Shown in pieces: positions 43,682 through 53,903 of a stretch of 64,000 nt of DNA. The DNA comes from Ornithinicoccus hortensis (GTDB taxonomy: Bacteria > Actinomycetota > Actinomycetes > Actinomycetales > Dermatophilaceae), in the NCBI RefSeq assembly GCF_006716185.1, contig NZ_VFOP01000001.1:2356001-2420000 (forward strand). The letters run 5' to 3'. Below the pieces are notes generated by a model. That model did not search any database and had not been told where the DNA came from. It was given only the letters and a program-made list of their open reading frames with translations. Positions within the stretch are counted from its first letter, which is position 1. Each line of letters opens with the position of its first letter. The translations under genes were made by a program, and so were the position numbers.

Positions 43682-43842
43682 ACCGGACGCGCGACCTGGC
43701 GGTTTTCACCCCCGACCGGACGCGTGACCGGTCGGCTTTCACTCCCGACCGGACGCGTGACCGGTCGGCTTTCACCCCATCCAGACGTGTGATCGGGCGG
43801 CTTCACCCGCGACCGAGCGCGCGACCGGGCGGTCTCCGTCTC
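43682..43842 (+). repeat. 33-bp repeat array 3a, five units, downstream of ctaB
   Basis: Unit starts are 43682, 43715, 43748, 43780 and 43812 (spacing 33, 33, 32, 32). Units 2 and 3 form perfect eight-base-pair hairpins (CCGACCGG at 43712-43719 with CCGGTCGG at 43728-43735; repeated at 43745-43768), each followed by CTTTC. This resembles tandem intrinsic terminators. Units 4 and 5 are more diverged. Bases 43843-43892 between this and the facing array hold no recognisable feature. Confidence 0.85.
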
Positions 43843-43892
43843 GGGCGCGGCGACGGGACCGACCGATGGCGGGCTCGGTCAGGGGTCAGGAT

Positions 43893-44024
43893 CGCCCGAC
43901 GAGCCGTCCGGTGGGCACTGGCGACCGCCAGGTGAGACGTCTGGTGGGGGTTGGAGGCCGCCAGGTGAGGCGTCTGGTGGGGGTTGGAGGCCGCCAGGTC
44001 ACGCGTCTGGTCGGGGGTTGGGGG
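43893..44024 (-). repeat. 33-bp repeat array 3b, four units, downstream of ctaA
   Basis: Plus-strand unit starts are 43893, 43926, 43959 and 43992, exactly 33 bp apart. They are oriented along the minus strand and face array 3a. The ctaA-proximal unit overlaps the gene: the ctaA stop codon (43999-44001) is the TGA inside ACGCGTGACC, so the last few residues of CtaA are encoded by repeat sequence. With array 3a it fills the 327-bp space between the two cta genes. Confidence 0.85.
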
Positions 44025-44904
44025 TGGCGTGCTCGTTGAGGGTGAGGATGCCGAGGGTGACGGTGAGGGTCAGGAGGGCGGCGCCGAGCATGTGGACGAG
44101 GACGAGGAACTCGGGGAGGCCAGCGAGGTACTGGGTGTAGCCGATCAGGCCCTGGGCCAGCGAGATCAGCATGACGTAGCCCCAGATCTCCCGGGACCGG
44201 CGCGCGTCGGGGACCAGGGTGGTGGCCACGAGCATCGCGAGCACCAGGCCGATGAAGAGCATCACGGAGTCGGCGTGCAGCCAGGAGATGGTCCGCGGGT
44301 CGAAGCCGAACCGGGCCGGGTCGTTCGCGTCACCGGAGTGCGGCCCGGAGCCGGTGACGACCGTCCCGAGGACCAGCACGGCGACCAGGACCAGGGCGGT
44401 GAGCCAGCCGAGGCGCTGCACGATGACCGGGACGAGGCTGCGGGGCGGCCCGTCGGGTTGGCGCTCGCGCCACACCAGGGCGGTGCTGATCGCGACCAGG
44501 CCCATCGAGATCAGGAAGTGCGCCATGACCGTGGTCGGGTGCAGACCGGTGCGCACCGTGATGCCGCCGAGCACTCCCTGCAGGACGGTGAATCCGATGA
44601 TCAGGCCGGCGAGCAGCGGCAGGCCCCGGCGGTGCCGAGCCCAGCGCCAGACCCCCACGACCGCGGCAAGGGCGGCGAAACCCACCAGGATGCTCAGCAT
44701 CCGGTTGCCGAACTCGATGTAGGGGTGGTAGCTGGCCGAGTCCTCCAGGACCGGGGTGTAGGAGCCGGGGTGGCACTCCGGCCACGTGGGACAACCCAGG
44801 CCGCTCCCGGTGAGCCGGACCAGGCCGCCGGTGACCACGATGAGCACTTGGAGGACCAGGTTGGCGAGCAGGATCCGGCGCAGCCAGGGGGAGGTGGGGG
44901 TCAC
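43999..44904 (-). CDS. ctaA: haem A synthase
   Basis: Oxidises the C8 methyl of haem O to the formyl group of haem A. The 301-residue membrane protein has about eight helices and the N-terminal TGSGLGCPTWPEC, whose two cysteines match the CtaA extracytoplasmic disulfide pair. Haem-ligand histidines include those in GLHPTTVMAHFL, SWLHAD and VLVHMLGA. The C-terminal NPRPDA and stop codon come from a 33-bp repeat unit, suggesting that an insertion re-set the end of the gene. Convergent with ctaB. Confidence 0.94.
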   Translation of the reverse strand: MTPTSPWLRRILLANLVLQVLIVVTGGLVRLTGSGLGCPTWPECHPGSYTPVLEDSASYHPYIEFGNRMLSILVGFAALAAVVGVWRWARHRRGLPLLAGLIIGFTVLQGVLGGITVRTGLHPTTVMAHFLISMGLVAISTALVWRERQPDGPPRSLVPVIVQRLGWLTALVLVAVLVLGTVVTGSGPHSGDANDPARFGFDPRTISWLHADSVMLFIGLVLAMLVATTLVPDARRSREIWGYVMLISLAQGLIGYTQYLAGLPEFLVLVHMLGAALLTLTVTLGILTLNEHATPNPRPDA

Positions 44905-44918
44905 TGCCTCATGGTAGG

Positions 44919-45698
44919 TCAGTCGCTCCAGCGCAGGACGCGGGTCACCAGCAACGAGGTGCCGGCCGCCCAGACCAGCAGCACCAGGGCAGCGACGAGG
45001 TCCAGCCGCCCCTCCACCAGGGCGGCGCGCATGCCGTCGCCGAGCGCGCCGGACGGCAGCATCCGGGCGATCGGGCCAAGCGCGCCGGGGAGCTGCTCGG
45101 TCGGGACGAGGACACCGCCACCGGCCACGAGCACGATCCAGATCAGGTTGGCCAGGGCCAGCACGCCCTCGGCGCGGAGCGTGCCACCAAGCAGGAGCGC
45201 GAGACCGGCGAAGGCCGCGGTCCCAAGGAGGCCGACGAGGAGCGCCAGGGGGATCCCGACGGGGTCCGGGCGCCAGCCGAGCGCCAGCGCGGTCACCCCG
45301 AGGACCAGGAGCTGGACGGCGAGCACCACCAGCACAGACAGCGCCTTGGCCGCCAGCAGCCCGGACCGGCCCAGCGGCGTGGTGCCGAGCAGGCGCAGCA
45401 CGCCGTAGCGGCGTTCGAAGGCCAGCAGGATCGCCTGACCGGTGAAAGCGGTGGACATCACGGCCATCGCGGCGACACCCGCCGCGGCCAGGTCGACCCG
45501 TCGGCCGGACCCGAGGTCGGGGGTGGAGCCCATCGCCAGCCCGACCAGGGCCATCAGCGGCAGGACCACCGAGACCAGGAGCTGCTCGCCGTGGCGCAAC
45601 AGGCCGGTGGCCTCGAACCTGGCCTGGGCCAGCACCCGTCGCGAGGGCGTGGCCGGACCGGCGTGTCCGGAGCGGGCGGTGTCGGTGCCGGCCGTCAT
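44919..45698 (-). CDS. ABC-2-type transporter permease
   Basis: A 259-residue membrane protein with six hydrophobic helices after a 30-residue hydrophilic N-terminus. It contains the LLRHGEQLLVSVVLPLM entry helix and the FERRYGVLRLLGTTPL loop seen in ABC-2 exporter permeases. Its start overlaps the upstream ATPase by four bases. ctaA begins 14 bases downstream. This ATPase-permease pair between sufR and ctaA is common in actinobacteria; the substrate is unknown, and a link to haem or oxidase assembly is only suggested by position. Confidence 0.88.
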   Translation of the reverse strand: MTAGTDTARSGHAGPATPSRRVLAQARFEATGLLRHGEQLLVSVVLPLMALVGLAMGSTPDLGSGRRVDLAAAGVAAMAVMSTAFTGQAILLAFERRYGVLRLLGTTPLGRSGLLAAKALSVLVVLAVQLLVLGVTALALGWRPDPVGIPLALLVGLLGTAAFAGLALLLGGTLRAEGVLALANLIWIVLVAGGGVLVPTEQLPGALGPIARMLPSGALGDGMRAALVEGRLDLVAALVLLVWAAGTSLLVTRVLRWSD

Positions 45699-46399
45699 CC
45701 CGCGTCCGCCAGTTCGGTCAGCGCAAAGTATGCGTCCTCCAGCTTCCCGTCGCCCGACACCTCGGCGACGGTGCCCTCGGCCACCGCGCGGCCGGTGGTC
45801 ACAATCACCACGTGGTCGGCGAGCCGGTCGGCTTCCTCGAAGGAGTGCGTGGTCACCAGGACGGTCGCGCCCGCGGCGGCCGTCTCGCGGATCAGGCTCC
45901 AGACGTCCCGGCGGACGTGCGGGTCCAGCCCGGCGGTCGGCTCGTCCAGGAAGAGCACGTCAGGGCGGCCCACCAGCGCGGCCGCGAGCGCCACCCGCTG
46001 CCGCTGGCCCCCGGACAGCCGCCGGATGGTGGTGCCGGCGAACTCGGGGATCCGCAACGTCTCCGCGAGTTCGGTGACGTCGGCGGGCCGGGCGTAGAAC
46101 GTGGCGAGGTGGTGCAGCAACGCCATCGGGCGCACCTGTTGCGGGAGCCCGCCGTCCTGCAGCATGACGCCCACCCGGGCGCGGTGCGCGGGGCCGGCCT
46201 GCCAGGGATCGGTGCCGAGCACCTCGACCCGGCCCGAGTCGGCGTGCTGCAGCCCCTCAGCGATCTCTACGGAGGTGGTCTTGCCCGCGCCGTTCGGCCC
46301 CAGCAGGGTGGTGACCTGACCGGGGGCGGCGGTCCACGACATACCGTCCAGGGCGCGGACCGAACCGAAGCGGCGGGTCACCTCGTGCAAGCGGATCAC
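45695..46399 (-). CDS. ABC transporter ATP-binding protein
   Basis: A 234-residue ATPase partner of the adjacent ABC-2 permease. Walker A is GPNGAGKTT, the signature is RLSGGQRQR, Walker B is VLFLDEPTAGLD, and the switch His is in VTTHSFEEA. GTG 46399 is the start. The gene diverges from sufR across 123 bases that hold an iron-box-like site, so its transcription could share that control. Confidence 0.9.
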   Translation of the reverse strand: MIRLHEVTRRFGSVRALDGMSWTAAPGQVTTLLGPNGAGKTTSVEIAEGLQHADSGRVEVLGTDPWQAGPAHRARVGVMLQDGGLPQQVRPMALLHHLATFYARPADVTELAETLRIPEFAGTTIRRLSGGQRQRVALAAALVGRPDVLFLDEPTAGLDPHVRRDVWSLIRETAAAGATVLVTTHSFEEADRLADHVVIVTTGRAVAEGTVAEVSGDGKLEDAYFALTELADAG

Positions 46400-46466
46400 G
46401 AAGGGAAACTGTAGGCGACGACGGCGGGGGAGCAGGCACCGCGTCCCGACCGCCCGAGCACCCCCC

Positions 46467-46485
46467 CAAGGTTAGGCTTCCCTGG
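46467..46485. promoter_or_regulatory. iron-box-like site (DtxR/IdeR) upstream of sufR
   Basis: CAAGGTTAGGCTTCCCTGG matches 13 of 19 positions of the DtxR/IdeR consensus TTAGGTTAGSCTAACCTAA, including the central GGTTAGGCT. It ends one base before the sufR -35 element. Iron control of the suf operon is plausible, but no DtxR homologue lies in this window and the site is predicted by eye. Confidence 0.4.
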
Positions 46486-46486
46486 C

Positions 46487-46516
46487 TTGGTTCCGCCGGC
46501 GTAAATAGGTCACACT
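46487..46516 (+). promoter_or_regulatory. sufR promoter
   Basis: TTGGTT at 46487-46492 and CACACT at 46511-46516 are 18 bases apart. CACACT is six bases before GTG 46523, which suggests a leaderless transcript. Confidence 0.35.
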
Positions 46517-46522
46517 GGGCTT

Positions 46523-47275
46523 GTGTTTATTGCCGACGGCGCTGCCGAATCCCGCACGCGGGACCGCGTCCGTCGTGCCATCGGCGAGCAGGGGCCGGTC
46601 TCGGCCCGGGAACTCGCCAAGGTCCTGGGACTGACCCCGGCCGCCGTGCGCCGGCACCTGGACGCGCTGAGCGAGGCCGGGATGATCGCCGAGCACGAGG
46701 CGACGGTAGCGGGCGGGTCCCGCGGCCGTGGGCGCCCGGCCCGCAGTTTCGTCCTGACCGGGATCGGTCAGGAGCAGTTCGAGACCAGCTACGACGGTAT
46801 CGCCACGGCCGCCCTGCGGTTCCTCGGCGAGCACGCCGGGGAGGACGCCGTGGTCGCGTTCGCCGAGGAGCAGGTCGCCGAGCTCGAGGAGCGCCTCGTG
46901 TCCGTGGTCGAGGCGGCGGGCGAGGACATCACGGCCCGCACCGAGGCGCTGGCCGCGGCCCTGTCGGCCGCGGGGTATGCCGCCAGTACCCGCCCTGTTG
47001 GTGAGGGAACGGGCCTGACCGGCATACAGTTGTGTCAAGGACACTGCCCGGTGCGCAATGTGGCCACCGAGTTCCGCCAGATCTGTGACGCGGAGACCGA
47101 GGCGTTCTCCCGACTGCTGGGCGTGCACGTGCAGCGCCTGGCCACGCTCGCCGGCGGCGAGCACGTCTGCACCACGTTCGTACCCACCGGGGCGCTGGCG
47201 GTTGCCCAGCGTCCCGACCCTGTCCATGCCCCACCGGCCACCGAGTCGACTCACGAAGAGAGGTCCTCGCGATGA
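46523..47275 (+). CDS. sufR: SufR-type iron-sulfur-sensing regulator
   Basis: A 250-residue ArsR/DeoR-like regulator that heads the suf operon. The N-terminal winged helix (about 12-60; [24 protein letters not shown]) is followed by a cluster-binding half with four cysteines: C171, C175, C188 and C216 ([27 protein letters not shown]). This is the SufR pattern for a [4Fe-4S] or [2Fe-2S] cluster. It represses suf transcription when cluster supply is adequate in related bacteria. Its end overlaps the sufB start by four bases. Confidence 0.92.
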   Translation: MFIADGAAESRTRDRVRRAIGEQGPVSARELAKVLGLTPAAVRRHLDALSEAGMIAEHEATVAGGSRGRGRPARSFVLTGIGQEQFETSYDGIATAALRFLGEHAGEDAVVAFAEEQVAELEERLVSVVEAAGEDITARTEALAAALSAAGYAASTRPVGEGTGLTGIQLCQGHCPVRNVATEFRQICDAETEAFSRLLGVHVQRLATLAGGEHVCTTFVPTGALAVAQRPDPVHAPPATESTHEERSSR

Positions 47276-48693
47276 GCACCAACATTGAAGAGCTGAACCC
47301 AGGTCTGAAGGACCTGGGCCGTTACGAGTACGGCTGGTCCGACTCGGATGCGGCCGGCGCCACCGCCCGGCGGGGCCTGGACGAGGAGGTCGTGCGCGAC
47401 ATCTCCCGGCTCAAGAACGAGCCCGAGTGGATGCTGGACATCCGGCTCAAGGCGCTGCGCCTGTTCGGCAAGAAGCCGATGCCGACGTGGGGGTCGGACC
47501 TGTCCGACATCGACTTCGACAACATCAAGTACTTCGTGCGCTCCACCGAGAAGCAGGCCACCACCTGGGACGAGCTGCCCGAAGACATCAAGAACACCTA
47601 CGACCGGCTGGGCATCCCCGAGGCCGAGAAGCAGCGGCTGATCGCCGGCGTCGCGGCCCAGTACGAGTCCGAGGTCGTCTACCACCAGATCCGTGAGGAC
47701 CTGGAGGAGCAGGGCGTCCTCTTCCTGGACACCGACACCGCGCTGCGCGAGCACGAGGACCTGTTCCGCGAGTACTTCGGCTCGGTCATCCCGGTCGGCG
47801 ACAACAAGTTCGCCTCGCTGAACACCTCCGTATGGAGTGGCGGCTCGTTCGTCTACGTGCCGCCGGGCGTCCACGTGGAGATCCCGCTGCAGGCCTACTT
47901 CCGGATCAACACCGAGAACATGGGCCAGTTCGAGCGGACCCTGATCATCGCCGACGAGGGCTCCTCCGTGCACTACGTCGAAGGCTGCACCGCCCCGATC
48001 TACCAGTCCGACAGCCTGCACTCGGCCGTCGTGGAGATCATCGTCAAGAAGAACGCCCGGGTGCGCTACACGACGATCCAGAACTGGTCGAACAACGTCT
48101 ACAACCTGGTCACCAAGCGCGCCACCTGCGCCGAGGGCGCCACCATGGAGTGGATCGACGGCAACATCGGCTCCAAGGTCACCATGAAGTACCCGGCCGT
48201 CTACCTGCTCGGAGAGCACTCCAAGGGGGAGACCCTGTCGGTCGCCTTCGCCGGTGAGGGCCAGCACCAGGACGCCGGCGCGAAGATGGTGCACGCCGCC
48301 CCGCACACCTCCTCGACCATCGTGTCCAAGTCGGTGGCCCGTGGCGGTGGCCGCACCTCCTACCGGGGCCTGGTGCAGGTGCTGGCCGGGGCCGCGCACA
48401 GCAAGTCCAGCGTGGTCTGCGACGCCCTCCTGGTCGACCAGATCTCCCGCTCGGACACCTACCCGTATGTCGACGTCCGCGAGGACGACGTCCAGATGGG
48501 CCACGAGGCGACCGTCTCCAAGGTGTCCGAGGACCAGATGTTCTACCTGATGTCCCGCGGTATGTCCGAGACCGAGGCCATGGCCATGATCGTGCGCGGG
48601 TTCGTCGAGCCCATCGCCCGTGAGCTGCCGATGGAGTACGCCCTCGAGCTGAACCGCCTGATCGAGCTGCAGATGGAAGGAGCCGTCGGCTGA
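47272..48693 (+). CDS. sufB: Fe-S cluster assembly protein SufB
   Basis: The scaffold subunit on which the SufBC2D complex builds iron-sulfur clusters. 473 residues, full length and without the intein found in the mycobacterial homologue. Beta-helix core motifs [29 protein letters not shown] and [18 protein letters not shown] are intact. It begins within the end of sufR (ATGA) and its stop overlaps the sufD ATG. Confidence 0.97.
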   Translation: MSTNIEELNPGLKDLGRYEYGWSDSDAAGATARRGLDEEVVRDISRLKNEPEWMLDIRLKALRLFGKKPMPTWGSDLSDIDFDNIKYFVRSTEKQATTWDELPEDIKNTYDRLGIPEAEKQRLIAGVAAQYESEVVYHQIREDLEEQGVLFLDTDTALREHEDLFREYFGSVIPVGDNKFASLNTSVWSGGSFVYVPPGVHVEIPLQAYFRINTENMGQFERTLIIADEGSSVHYVEGCTAPIYQSDSLHSAVVEIIVKKNARVRYTTIQNWSNNVYNLVTKRATCAEGATMEWIDGNIGSKVTMKYPAVYLLGEHSKGETLSVAFAGEGQHQDAGAKMVHAAPHTSSTIVSKSVARGGGRTSYRGLVQVLAGAAHSKSSVVCDALLVDQISRSDTYPYVDVREDDVQMGHEATVSKVSEDQMFYLMSRGMSETEAMAMIVRGFVEPIARELPMEYALELNRLIELQMEGAVG

Positions 48694-49919
48694 TGACCCT
48701 GGTCACCGACACCACCAACGCGCCCCGCGCGACCGACCACACCGACCCACAGTCCCAGGTGGGACGGGTGCCGGACGAGTCCCGTGCGGCCCGCACCCGG
48801 TCCTTCGACGTGGCGGACTTCCCGGTCCCCAACGGTCGCGAGGAGGAATGGCGCTTCACCCCGATCGACCGGCTCGGCGGCGTCTTCGCCGACGAGGCGA
48901 CCGACGACCGGTCCGGCGACCACGCCGCGGACTTCGACGTCCAGGTGCCCGAGGGCGTCACCGTCGACAGACTGGCCCTGGGGCAGGCGCCCCGCGGCAC
49001 CGTGCTGGTCCCGGAGGACCGCGGCGCCGTGGTCGCCTCCGCGAACACCGCCGAGGCGCTGCACGTCAAGGTGCCCGCCGACGCCGAGTATGCCGAGCCG
49101 CTGCGGATCACCGTCCACGGCAACGGCGCCGGTCGGCGCAGCAACGCCCACTACGTGCTGGAGACCGGTGCGCACAGCAAGGCGCTGGTCGTGCTCAACC
49201 ACACCGGCAGCGCGGACCACACCGGCAACCTTGAGGTCGTCGTCGGGGACGGCTCCGACCTCACCGTCGTCTCCCTGCAGCAGTGGGAGGACGACGCGGT
49301 GCACCTGGGCCAGCACGAGGCCCGGGTCGGGCGCGACGCGACCTACAAGCACATCGCGGTCACCCTCGGCGGCTCCATCGTCCGGGTGAACAGCAACGTC
49401 ACCTACGGCGGCAACGGCGGCAACGCCACGCTGCTCGGGGTGTACTTCGCCGACGCCGGTCAGCACCTGGAGCACCGCTCCTTCATCGACCACAACGCGC
49501 CGCACTGCGAGTCCCTGGTCACCTACAAGGGCGCCCTGCAAGGCGAGACCGCGCGCACCGTGTGGGTCGGCGACGTGCTGATCCGCAAGGAGGCCGAGGG
49601 GATCAACACCTACGAGCTGAACCGCAACCTGGTCCTCACCGACGGCGCCCGCGCCGACTCGGTGCCGAACCTGGAGATCGAGACCGGCGACATCGCCGGG
49701 GCCGGTCACGCCAGCTCCACCGGTCGCTTCGACGACGAGCAGCTGTTCTACCTGATGTCCCGTGGCATCGACGAGGCCGAGGCGCGCCGCCTGGTGGTGC
49801 GTGGCTTCTTCGCCGACATCATCGCCAAGATCGGCGTCCCCGAGGTCGTCGACAAGCTGATGACGGCCATCGAGGAAGAGCTGGCCAAGGACATGGGAGA
49901 GACGGTCCAGCCGGCATGA
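48693..49919 (+). CDS. sufD: Fe-S cluster assembly protein SufD
   Basis: SufB paralogue and partner in SufBC2D. 408 residues with NGREEEWRFTPIDRL, the beta-helix core and YLMSRGIDEAEARRLVVRGFF at the C-terminus. It shares one base with the sufB stop and four with the Rieske gene start. Confidence 0.96.
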   Translation: MTLVTDTTNAPRATDHTDPQSQVGRVPDESRAARTRSFDVADFPVPNGREEEWRFTPIDRLGGVFADEATDDRSGDHAADFDVQVPEGVTVDRLALGQAPRGTVLVPEDRGAVVASANTAEALHVKVPADAEYAEPLRITVHGNGAGRRSNAHYVLETGAHSKALVVLNHTGSADHTGNLEVVVGDGSDLTVVSLQQWEDDAVHLGQHEARVGRDATYKHIAVTLGGSIVRVNSNVTYGGNGGNATLLGVYFADAGQHLEHRSFIDHNAPHCESLVTYKGALQGETARTVWVGDVLIRKEAEGINTYELNRNLVLTDGARADSVPNLEIETGDIAGAGHASSTGRFDDEQLFYLMSRGIDEAEARRLVVRGFFADIIAKIGVPEVVDKLMTAIEEELAKDMGETVQPA

Positions 49920-50251
49920 GCGCCCAGCCCGAGGACCGGGGATTCGTGCGGGTCTGCACCCTGCAGGACCTGCCGGAGGTCGGTGCGGTGCGCGCCGACT
50001 TCGACGGCAGGATGGTCACGATCGCGAGGGACTCCCGCGGGGAGGTCCACGCCTTCGACGACACCTGCACGCACGAGAACATCTCCCTGGCCGAGGGCGA
50101 GGTCGACGGCACCAGCATCGAGTGCTGGCTGCACGGCTCCCGGTTCGACATGGTCTCCGGGCGCCCGACCAGCCTGCCCGCGACGCAACCCGTCGTCGTG
50201 CACACCGTGAAGATCCAGGGCGACGACGTCTACGTCGCCATCAACGACTGA
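49916..50251 (+). CDS. Rieske [2Fe-2S] ferredoxin of the suf operon
   Basis: A 111-residue soluble Rieske protein. The cluster ligands are C51, H53, C70 and H73 (CTHENISL, ECWLHGSRFD). No partner oxygenase is nearby. Its place between sufD and sufC, with ATGA overlap, suggests electron delivery or a cluster-handling role for Suf, as in other actinobacterial suf operons; its exact function there is not established. The upstream open frame is not coding. Confidence 0.92.
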   Translation: MSAQPEDRGFVRVCTLQDLPEVGAVRADFDGRMVTIARDSRGEVHAFDDTCTHENISLAEGEVDGTSIECWLHGSRFDMVSGRPTSLPATQPVVVHTVKIQGDDVYVAIND

Positions 50252-50299
50252 AGACCTGCCGGCACCACGGCATACCGACACAACGAGGACGAAGAACAG

Positions 50300-52352
<2,053 letters not shown>

Positions 52353-52353
<1 letters not shown>

Positions 52354-52808
52354 TGGACCTGTATGCCGAGTTGATCCTCGAGCACTCCAAACGGCCGCAG
52401 CACGCCGGGCTGCGCGAGCCCTTCGACGCCGAGGTGCACCACGTCAACCCGACGTGCGGTGACGAGGTGACCCTGCGGGTGAGACTGGACGGCGACGTGG
52501 TGCGCGACGTGTCCTACGACGCGATGGGCTGCGCGATCTCGATCGCCTCCAGCTCCGTCCTGGCCGAGGAGACCATCGGGCACACCGTGCCGCAGGCCCT
52601 GGCCAGTTACCGGGCGATGCGGGCGATGCTGACCAGCAAGGGCCAGGATCCCGGCGACCCGCAGCAGATCGGTGACGGCGTGGCCTTCGCCGGGGTCTCC
52701 AACTACCCGGCCCGGGTCAAGTGCGCGCTGCTCGGCTGGGCGGCCTTCACCGATGCCCTCGCCCGAGCCGGCGCGGCCGTCCCTGACGCCGCCGACGTGA
52801 CATCCTGA
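52353..52808 (+). CDS. sufU: sulfur transfer protein SufU
   Basis: A zinc-containing IscU-like protein that accepts sulfur from SufS. 151 residues; the probable ligands C35 (NPTCGDEV), D37, C60 (GCAISIASSS) and C124 (VKCALLGW) are all present. The insert between the second and third ligands that separates SufU from IscU is visible. Confidence 0.95.
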
Positions 52809-52840
52809 GAAGTACACGACCTCGTCCCTGAGGAGGAGCG

Positions 52841-53170
52841 ATGAGCCAGACCGCCACCACCCCGCCCAACGTCGCCGATGTCGAGGAGGCCCTGCGCGAC
52901 GTCGTCGACCCCGAGCTCGGGATCAACGTCGTCGACCTCGGCCTCGTCTACGGCGTGACCGTCGACGCGCAGTCCCACACGGTCATCGACATGACCCTGA
53001 CCAGTGCGGCCTGCCCGCTCACCGAGGTGATCGAGGAGCAGATCGAGCAGGCACTGGAGGGCCTGGTCAGCAGCCACCGGATCAATTGGGTCTGGATGCC
53101 GCCGTGGGGGCCGGACAAGATCACCCCCGAGGGCCGCGAGCAGCTGCGCGCCCTGGGCTTCAACGTCTGA
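52841..53170 (+). CDS. sufT: SufT-like metal-sulfur cluster assembly factor (MIP18/DUF59 family)
   Basis: A 109-residue protein with the DUF59 fold: EEALRDVVDPELGINVVDLGLVYG and the single conserved Cys in TSAACPLTEVI. Family members assist maturation of iron-sulfur proteins. GAGGAG seven bases before the ATG is a strong ribosome-binding site. Last recognisable member of the suf operon. Confidence 0.93.
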   Translation: MSQTATTPPNVADVEEALRDVVDPELGINVVDLGLVYGVTVDAQSHTVIDMTLTSAACPLTEVIEEQIEQALEGLVSSHRINWVWMPPWGPDKITPEGREQLRALGFNV

Positions 53171-53174
53171 GACG

Positions 53175-53846
53175 CTGACCGGTCCCGGCGCGCCGGCGCC
53201 CCGGCTGATCGAGGTCGACCCCGCCCGGCTCGGGCGCTGGGTCGACGGCTTCGCCGAGCGGCACGGGACGCTGCGCTGGACAACTCCCGAAGGGGAGCCC
53301 GGCGTGGTCCGGCTCGTGGCCGACGACGGCTCGGTCGCGGACCTGCAGACCTGGCCGGCGCCCGACAGTGCCGCCGTCCCGACGTCCCGTCGCGAACTGG
53401 TGGGGTGGGGGAGTCCGCCGCAGACGCTGGGCCTGGTGCTGCTGCGCAGGGGCGGGTATGCCGTGGGCCGGGCGAGCGGGGACCGGCTGGTGGACCACAA
53501 GTGCGGCACCCGCTACGTGCAGTCCCGCACTGCCGCGGGTGGCTGGTCCCAACAGCGCTTCGCCCGGCGACGGGGCAACCAGGCGGACGCCCTGGTCGGC
53601 ACGGTGACCGACTTGGTCCTGGACCGTCTCGGAGGTGCCGGACTGGAGGGGCTGGTGGCGGGCGGGGACAAGGCCCTGGTGCGCCAGGTGTTGGCGGAGC
53701 CCCGGCTGGCGGACCTGACCGGGCTGCCACGACGGGAGTTCTACGACATCCCCGACCCGCGCCTGACGGTGCTGGAGCACGCGCTGCGCCGGGGGCGGGC
53801 CGTCCGCGTCCGGCTCCGGGAGTCCGCCTCCGCGGTAGGCGACTGA
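53175..53846 (+). CDS. acVLRF1-type peptidyl-tRNA hydrolase (Vms1/eRF1-like)
   Basis: A ~223-residue protein matching the actinobacterial branch of VLRF1 (Vms1-like release factor) proteins, which release nascent chains on stalled ribosomes in eukaryotes. The diagnostic stretch is GTRYVQSRTAAGGWSQQRF followed by ARRRGNQA, with the Gly-Gln region typical of the family. Conserved coding sequence (LIEVDPARLGRWVDGFAERH) begins upstream of the first GTG at 53304. No in-frame ATG, GTG or TTG exists between the frame's last stop at 53028-53030 and 53304. CTG 53175 (giving a TGPGAPAPRLIEV N-terminus) is my best guess. Five bases after sufT, so probably in that transcript. Confidence 0.75.
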   Translation: MTGPGAPAPRLIEVDPARLGRWVDGFAERHGTLRWTTPEGEPGVVRLVADDGSVADLQTWPAPDSAAVPTSRRELVGWGSPPQTLGLVLLRRGGYAVGRASGDRLVDHKCGTRYVQSRTAAGGWSQQRFARRRGNQADALVGTVTDLVLDRLGGAGLEGLVAGGDKALVRQVLAEPRLADLTGLPRREFYDIPDPRLTVLEHALRRGRAVRVRLRESASAVGD

Positions 53847-53848
53847 GA

Positions 53849-53879
53849 CCCGGCCGGGCGGCTGACGCGCCCGGCCGGG
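53849..53879. terminator. bidirectional terminator hairpin
   Basis: A perfect 12-bp stem (CCCGGCCGGGCG at 53849-53860, CGCCCGGCCGGG at 53868-53879) with a seven-base loop sits between two convergent stops. It would end the suf transcript and the metalloprotease transcript. Confidence 0.75.
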
Positions 53880-53903
53880 GAACCACCCACCGGCGGTCCC
53901 GGG

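Noticed and set aside
47272-48693. An intein in sufB, as in mycobacteria
   Set aside because: The 473-residue frame is of normal length, with no splice-junction motifs or homing-endonuclease insert.
53031-53174. A frameshifted fusion of sufT with the Vms1-like gene
   Set aside because: sufT ends with a normal C-terminus for its family, and no continuous homology bridges the two genes.
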